Positions 59,822 through 64,000 of a DNA stretch of 64,000 nt are shown in pieces. Under the pieces are notes generated by a model that worked only from the letters and a program-made list of their open reading frames with translations, made no database searches and was not told the origin of the DNA. Made by a program: the position numbers and the translations under genes. The DNA is from Caccoplasma_A sp045587545 (GTDB taxonomy: Bacteria > Bacteroidota > Bacteroidia > Bacteroidales > G3-4614), in the NCBI GenBank assembly GCA_045587545.1, contig JAZNCN010000008.1:36418-100417 (forward strand), read 5' to 3'. How positions within the stretch are numbered: position 1 is the stretch's first letter; each line of letters starts with the position of its first letter.

Positions 59822-59925
59822 TCCAATTGGGCTAATAATACTAATAACTGAAAGCTAACAACTAAAAACTAACAACTACCCGTAGGGCGGTTGAGTTCAC
59901 GAAACCGACAACTGATAACTGAAAA
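59814..59925. repeat. Repeat cluster between the short lipoprotein and thiL
   Basis: Palindrome CTAATTAGTCCAATTGGGCT (59814-59839, second copy at 36400-36425), then CTAATAACTGAAAGCTAACAACT, a GTAGGGCGGTTGAGTTCACG insert and CGACAACTGATAACTGAAAAC, which adjoins the thiL stop codon. Confidence 0.75.
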
Positions 59926-60960
59926 CTAAACATGCTCCCAGCCTTGAGCTTTAAGAGTAATCTCTCCGCCATCGCGGGTAATCATTGCACAACCCAAACT
60001 CTCTGCAGTAATATGTCCTATAACCGAAATACCCTCAATTTTAGAAACCTCATCGTGTTTATCCAACGGAACGGTAAATAAAAGTTCATAATCTTCGCCG
60101 CCATTCATTGCTGCAGTAACAACGTTTAAGTTCATCTCTTCGGCGGTAACAGCAGTTTGGTAGTCAATAGGAATTCTCTCCTCATAAATTCTGCAACCTG
60201 TCTTGCTTTGAGTGCAAATGTGCATTAATTCCGAAGAGAGTCCGTCCGAAACATCAATCATTGAAGTAGGAACAATTCCATTATCAGCCAATGCCTTTAC
60301 AATATCCTTTCTTGCCTCAGGTTTAAGCTGGCGTTCAAGAATATACTCTCTACCCTCAAATTTAGGAGTTGCACCTTCAATATCATTAAGAACGCTCTTT
60401 TCACGTTCCAAAAGTTGCAATCCCATATATGCAGCACCAAGGTCGCCACTTACGCAAATAAGGTCGTTAGGTTTAGCTCCGTTGCGTTTCGCTATTTTAT
60501 CCTCATCTGCAACTCCAATACAAGTTATGCTTATAGTTAAACCTGTCATTGAAGCCGAGGTATCACCACCAACAAGGTCAACACCATAAATTTCGCAGGC
60601 AAGTTTTATTCCGTCATACAGTGCATCAATATCCTCAACGGCAAAACGCTTTGAGATACCCAACGAAACGGTAATCTGTTTTGGAGTGCCGTTCATGGCA
60701 TATATATCCGAGAAGTTAACCACTGCTGCCTTATAACCCAAATGTTTAAGCGGAACATATGTTAAATCAAAATGGATACCCTCCAAAAGAAGGTCGGTTG
60801 TAACAAGCGTTTGTAAGTTGCCATTATTAATAATGGCAGCATCGTCGCCAACGCCTAAAATACTCTCGGGGTTAGTAAGTTTTATCTCTTTAGTTAAATG
60901 GTTAATCAATCCAAACTCACCGAGAGTCGAAATCTCAGTGCGTACATCGTTTTTACTCAT
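59926..60960 (-). CDS. thiL: Thiamine-monophosphate kinase
   Basis: 344 residues. Phosphorylates TMP to thiamine diphosphate, the last step of cofactor synthesis. Motifs: GEFGLINHL at the N-terminus, SILGVGDDAAII (Mg2+/ATP-binding Asp), TTDLLLEGIHFDL, HLGYKAAVVNFSDIYAMNG, GGDTS and MIDVSDGLSSELMHI, NGGEDYELLFTVP. Normal length. Last gene of the lpxK-punA-thiL operon (35 bases after punA). No TPP riboswitch is seen nearby. Stop TAG lies at the edge of a repeat. Confidence 0.96.
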   Translation of the reverse strand: MSKNDVRTEISTLGEFGLINHLTKEIKLTNPESILGVGDDAAIINNGNLQTLVTTDLLLEGIHFDLTYVPLKHLGYKAAVVNFSDIYAMNGTPKQITVSLGISKRFAVEDIDALYDGIKLACEIYGVDLVGGDTSASMTGLTISITCIGVADEDKIAKRNGAKPNDLICVSGDLGAAYMGLQLLEREKSVLNDIEGATPKFEGREYILERQLKPEARKDIVKALADNGIVPTSMIDVSDGLSSELMHICTQSKTGCRIYEERIPIDYQTAVTAEEMNLNVVTAAMNGGEDYELLFTVPLDKHDEVSKIEGISVIGHITAESLGCAMITRDGGEITLKAQGWEHV

Positions 60961-60995
60961 ACACTACATATAATAGAAAATATTTTAAATATACG

Positions 60996-61820
60996 TTACT
61001 CCTCTAAAGTGAGTAAACGTCTCATAATTCTTGTCATTTTAGGTTGTGCCTCTTCGGCAGCACGTTGCACCTCTTCGTGCGAACACTTCTCCACAACACC
61101 CTCAACCCCCAAATCGGTAATAACCGATATTGCAAAAACCTCAATACCGCAGTGTCGTGCAACAATAACTTCGGGTACGGTGCTCATTCCAACAGCATCG
61201 CCGCCAATAAACCTGAAGTATCTATATTCAGCAGGGGTTTCAAATGTCGGACCCTGCGTACCTACATACACACCGCTTTGAAGTTTTATCCCCTCTTCAT
61301 CAGCTATCTTAAAAGCCTTCTCTATTAACAAAGGATTATAAGCATCGCTCATATCAGGAAACCTCACACCGTGCTCCTCAATATTTCTTCCCCTCAAAGG
61401 GTGTTCCGGAAACAAATTAATATGGTCATTAATTACCATTAAATCTCCAATCTTAAAATTGGGATTCATGCCGCCTGCTGCATTAGAGACAAAAAGGCGT
61501 TTAATACCCAATTCATACATAACTCTTATGGGGAATGTAACAGTCTGCATATCGTATCCCTCATAAAAGTGAAAACGTCCCTGCATTGCTAAAATAGGTG
61601 AGTTGCCAAGTTTGCCTAAAATCAACTTGCCTGAGTGCCCCTCTACCGTTGATACAGGAAAGTTGGGAATGTCTTGATAATTCAAAACAACCTTGTCGTT
61701 TATATCTTCTGCAAGTTTGCCTAGTCCTGTTCCTAAAATAACCGCTGTTTTTGGAATATTACCAAATTGCTCTTTAATAAAACGGGCACACTCATTTACA
61801 TTTTCCAAATAGTACTTCAT
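60996..61820 (-). CDS. punA: Purine-nucleoside phosphorylase
   Basis: 274 residues; trimeric (low-molecular-mass) PNP that splits inosine and guanosine with phosphate. Motifs: VILGTGLGKLAEDI (phosphate loop), VEGHSGKLILG, QGRFHFYEGY, FVSNAAGGMNPNFKIGDLMVINDHIN, GTQGPTFETPAEYRYFRFIGGDAVGMSTVPEVIVARHCG. Thirteen bases after lpxK on the same strand. Its stop lies 35 bases before thiL. This three-gene order recurs in Bacteroidota. Confidence 0.96.
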   Translation of the reverse strand: MKYYLENVNECARFIKEQFGNIPKTAVILGTGLGKLAEDINDKVVLNYQDIPNFPVSTVEGHSGKLILGKLGNSPILAMQGRFHFYEGYDMQTVTFPIRVMYELGIKRLFVSNAAGGMNPNFKIGDLMVINDHINLFPEHPLRGRNIEEHGVRFPDMSDAYNPLLIEKAFKIADEEGIKLQSGVYVGTQGPTFETPAEYRYFRFIGGDAVGMSTVPEVIVARHCGIEVFAISVITDLGVEGVVEKCSHEEVQRAAEEAQPKMTRIMRRLLTLEE

Positions 61821-61833
61821 ATAGGTAACAAAA

Positions 61834-62901
61834 TTATTTTTTGATTGAATTGAAGATATACTCCCTTAAAATATAACTCTCATTTTCATTAACGTTTACC
61901 CTTAATGGTAAAGCATACATACGCTCTTTAATATCTGAGGGTATATTCATATCTACCAATCTGGCAGCATCTTTTTCTGTAACTATTATATAAGTTCTCT
62001 CTTTGTTGTTATTTCTGATGCTGTTGAATTTCTCAATAATATGATTAATATCTTTTTTTGAAAAATTATGATGGTCGTTATAATGAATAGATGTTACATT
62101 AGCTCCGTGCGAAGCAAGGTAATCATCAAAAGGTTTTGGGTTTGCAATGCCCGAAACAGCCAAAATAAAGTAACCTTTACCTAAAATCTTTTGAGATAGA
62201 ACAGAGTTGGGGTTCTCTTCAAAAACAGCAACCGGGCTGCCATATACAAAAGATGTAAAGAATAACTTCTGATAAGGAAATAGATTTAGACGTTTAATTA
62301 AAATCCTTTTATCTATAGGGATAATATTCTCGGGACACTTTGAGACAATAACAACATTTGCCCTAAACCTTGCCGAAGCAGGTTCTCTTAAATTTCCCAC
62401 AGGCAATAACATGTCGTTGTAAAACATGTTGTTGTAGTCGCAAAGCAATACTGAAATTTTAGGATTTACATATCTGTGTTGAAACGCATCATCTAAAAGA
62501 ATGACATCAGTTTTTGGCTTAAGAGCCAAAATGTTTTTTATACCTCTCCTTCTATTGGCATCAACAGCAACGGTAATATCTTTGAATTTATGTTTAATTT
62601 GAAAAGGCTCATCACCAATTAAATCAGCCGAAGAGTTTTCGTCGGCAAGAACAAAGCCCTTTGATTTTCTCTTATATCCTCTGCTTAATACGGCAACATT
62701 AAAATTATCTTTAAGCATACGAATAAAGAACTCCGTATGAGGAGTCTTGCCTGATCCGCCTACACAAATATTTCCGATTGAAATAATCGGAATAGGAAAA
62801 CTTTCCGATTTTAAAAAATTCCAATCAAAAAATCTGTTTCGCAACCACACTCCAAAACTATAAAATGGCAACAGCGGATATAAGGCATATCTCCTTTTCA
62901 T
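61834..62901 (-). CDS. lpxK: Tetraacyldisaccharide 4'-kinase LpxK
   Basis: 355 residues. Phosphorylates the lipid A disaccharide at the inner leaflet. N-terminal amphipathic/membrane helix (LYPLLPFYSFGVWLRNRFFDW), Walker A GNICVGGSGKTPHTEF (~46-61), LSRGYKRKSKGFV, GDEPFQIKHKF, DVILLDDAFQHRYV and LRE (GNLREPASARFRANVV). Late lipid A gene, apart from lpxA/C/D at the other end of the window. First gene of the operon with punA and thiL, divergent from the rRNA operon. Confidence 0.95.
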   Translation of the reverse strand: MKRRYALYPLLPFYSFGVWLRNRFFDWNFLKSESFPIPIISIGNICVGGSGKTPHTEFFIRMLKDNFNVAVLSRGYKRKSKGFVLADENSSADLIGDEPFQIKHKFKDITVAVDANRRRGIKNILALKPKTDVILLDDAFQHRYVNPKISVLLCDYNNMFYNDMLLPVGNLREPASARFRANVVIVSKCPENIIPIDKRILIKRLNLFPYQKLFFTSFVYGSPVAVFEENPNSVLSQKILGKGYFILAVSGIANPKPFDDYLASHGANVTSIHYNDHHNFSKKDINHIIEKFNSIRNNNKERTYIIVTEKDAARLVDMNIPSDIKERMYALPLRVNVNENESYILREYIFNSIKK

Positions 62902-63421
62902 TCCTTATATAAATATATAATATGTCACAAAGTTAAACTATTTCTTTAATAAAAAGCAAACGAGAGTACAAAAAGTTTTATAAAAGAAGAACTATTATAT
63001 AAATAAAGAAAAATTAAATATCTATTCAGTCTTAAAAACAGATAATCTTCTCTTGTTAAAATGTCATCTTGAGATAGCAATATTCTTTAAGTGAAAAAGG
63101 CTCTAAAAATAATAAAGATAAAATACCGAAAAAAGTTCGCAAAAAGATAAAAAATAACTCACTGAGATATAGGGTATTTACGAAAAGGGGTAAAATTTTT
63201 CAGAAAAAAGTTGTAAAAATATTTGGTAGGAAAGGAAAAGAGTAGTACCTTTGCACTCGCTTTCGGAAAGGAAGCAACAAAAAAGAGATCATTGAATATT
63301 TGAAAAAGACAAAGTAGTACGAGACGAGTAAATAAAGTCAACGTCAAAACTAACTTTAGACACTAAAGTAATTTTGAGCATCGGATCGGGTTTGTAAGAG
63401 AAAAAAGATAAAAAAATATAA
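62902..63421. other. Divergent region: rRNA leader side
   Basis: 520 bases of AT-rich sequence between lpxK and the 16S gene. It holds the rRNA promoter (63222-63253), a possible hairpin GCTTTC/GGAAGC right after it (63260-63275) and the leader with GAGATCATTGAATATTTG (63285-63303), wording that recurs in Bacteroidales rRNA leaders. No ORF of interest. Confidence 0.6.
63222..63253 (+). promoter_or_regulatory. rRNA operon promoter
   Basis: TTTG (63222-63225), 20 bases, TACCTTTG (63246-63253): full consensus. Start expected near 63259, giving a leader of about 160 bases before mature 16S. Confidence 0.8.
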
Positions 63422-64000
63422 TTACAACGAAGAGTTTGATCCTGGCTCAGGATGAACGCTAGCGACAGGCCTAACACATGCAAGTCGAGGGGCAGCATTT
63501 AATAAGCTTGCTTATTAAGATGGCGACCGGCGCACGGGTGAGTAACACGTATGTAATCTGCCTGTAACAGGGGGATAACCCGGAGAAATTCGGACTAATA
63601 CCCCATAATATCAAAAAGTTGCATGAAATTTTGATTAAAGGTATTCCGGTTACAGATGAGCATGCGTATCATTAGCTAGTTGGTAGAGTAACGGCCTACC
63701 AAGGCAACGATGATTAGGGGTTCTGAGAGGAAGGTCCCCCACACTGGTACTGAGACACGGACCAGACTCCTACGGGAGGCAGCAGTGAGGAATATTGGTC
63801 AATGGACGGAAGTCTGAACCAGCCAAGTCGCGTGAAGGATGACGGCCCTTAGGGTTGTAAACTTCTTTTATTTGAGAGTAAAAGCTCATACGCGTATGAG
63901 TTTGCAAGTATCAAAAGAATAAGCATCGGCTAATTCCGTGCCAGCAGCCGCGGTAATACGGAAGATGCGAGCGTTATCCGGATTTATTGGGTTTAAAGGG
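63422..64000 (+). rRNA. rrs: 16S ribosomal RNA, 5' part
   Basis: AGAGTTTGATCCTGGCTCAG (primer 27F site) at 63431, ACTCCTACGGGAGGCAGCAG at 63765-63784 and GTGCCAGCAGCCGCGGTAAT at 63939-63958, in the right order and spacing. About 580 bases are present; the gene continues beyond the window. The signatures (GATGAACGCTAGCGACAGGCCTAACACATGC area) are those of Bacteroidales. Confidence 0.98.

Noticed and set aside
14870..62900. tRNA genes or CRISPR arrays in the gaps
   Set aside because: I scanned the intergenic regions by eye and saw no cloverleaf with GGTTCGA-type arms and no regularly spaced direct repeats; the dispersed repeats are irregular and palindromic.

Overview
The window is a piece of a Bacteroidales (Bacteroidota) chromosome. 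The evidence is an AT-rich sequence, a fused LpxC-FabZ protein, a Bacteroides-type serine palmitoyltransferase, promoters of the TTTG-N19/20-TAnnTTTG type, and the 5' third of a 16S rRNA gene at the right edge that reads as Bacteroidales. Proteins with type IX secretion (T9SS) C-terminal sorting domains argue against Bacteroides itself and for a Paludibacter- or Porphyromonas-like relative. Genus cannot be fixed from the sequence alone. I found no phage, insertion sequence, CRISPR array or tRNA gene.

Layout. 1-5127 (minus strand): the start of a secreted protein, ndk, a small acidic pRiA4b ORF-3-like protein and the lipid A block lpxD / lpxC-fabZ / lpxA. 5463-13769 (plus): two paralogous ~1000-residue secreted Asp-box propeller proteins with T9SS sorting tails, followed by a TonB-dependent receptor and a terminator; this is the most distinctive functional cluster. 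13960-24952: serine palmitoyltransferase, ttcA, a TPR lipoprotein-like/secreted protein, asnA, a NamZ-type muramidase, hsp20, a PHP phosphatase, a glycosyltransferase and rpmE2. 25130-36295: clpB, tgt-lptG, a glycosyltransferase, pepD, a flippase-like membrane protein, rsmA-mgtE. 36555-36710: a probable 6S RNA followed by a small HTH gene. 37151-43830: surface proteins (PD40 repeat protein, beta-barrel, two related lipoproteins, a C10 cysteine protease). 43914-62901: ABC-F, an AddB-like nuclease, LysE, purL-purF-ferritin-like, grpE-dnaJ, EamA, and the operon lpxK-punA-thiL. 63222-64000: rRNA promoter, leader and partial 16S.

Most genes are core metabolism or envelope biogenesis. The unusual material lies between genes. 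Several families of short palindromic repeats sit at gene 3' ends, many starting exactly at, or inside, stop codons, and in ttcA a repeat appears to have been absorbed into the coding sequence. Other points worth a look are a 24-bp inverted repeat pair upstream of a lipoprotein gene (possible invertible switch or paired operators), a PurF that lacks its glutaminase cysteine, a ferritin-like protein without ferroxidase ligands in the pur operon, a predicted leaderless tgt mRNA, and repeated TGAC-N5-GTCA elements upstream of clpB.
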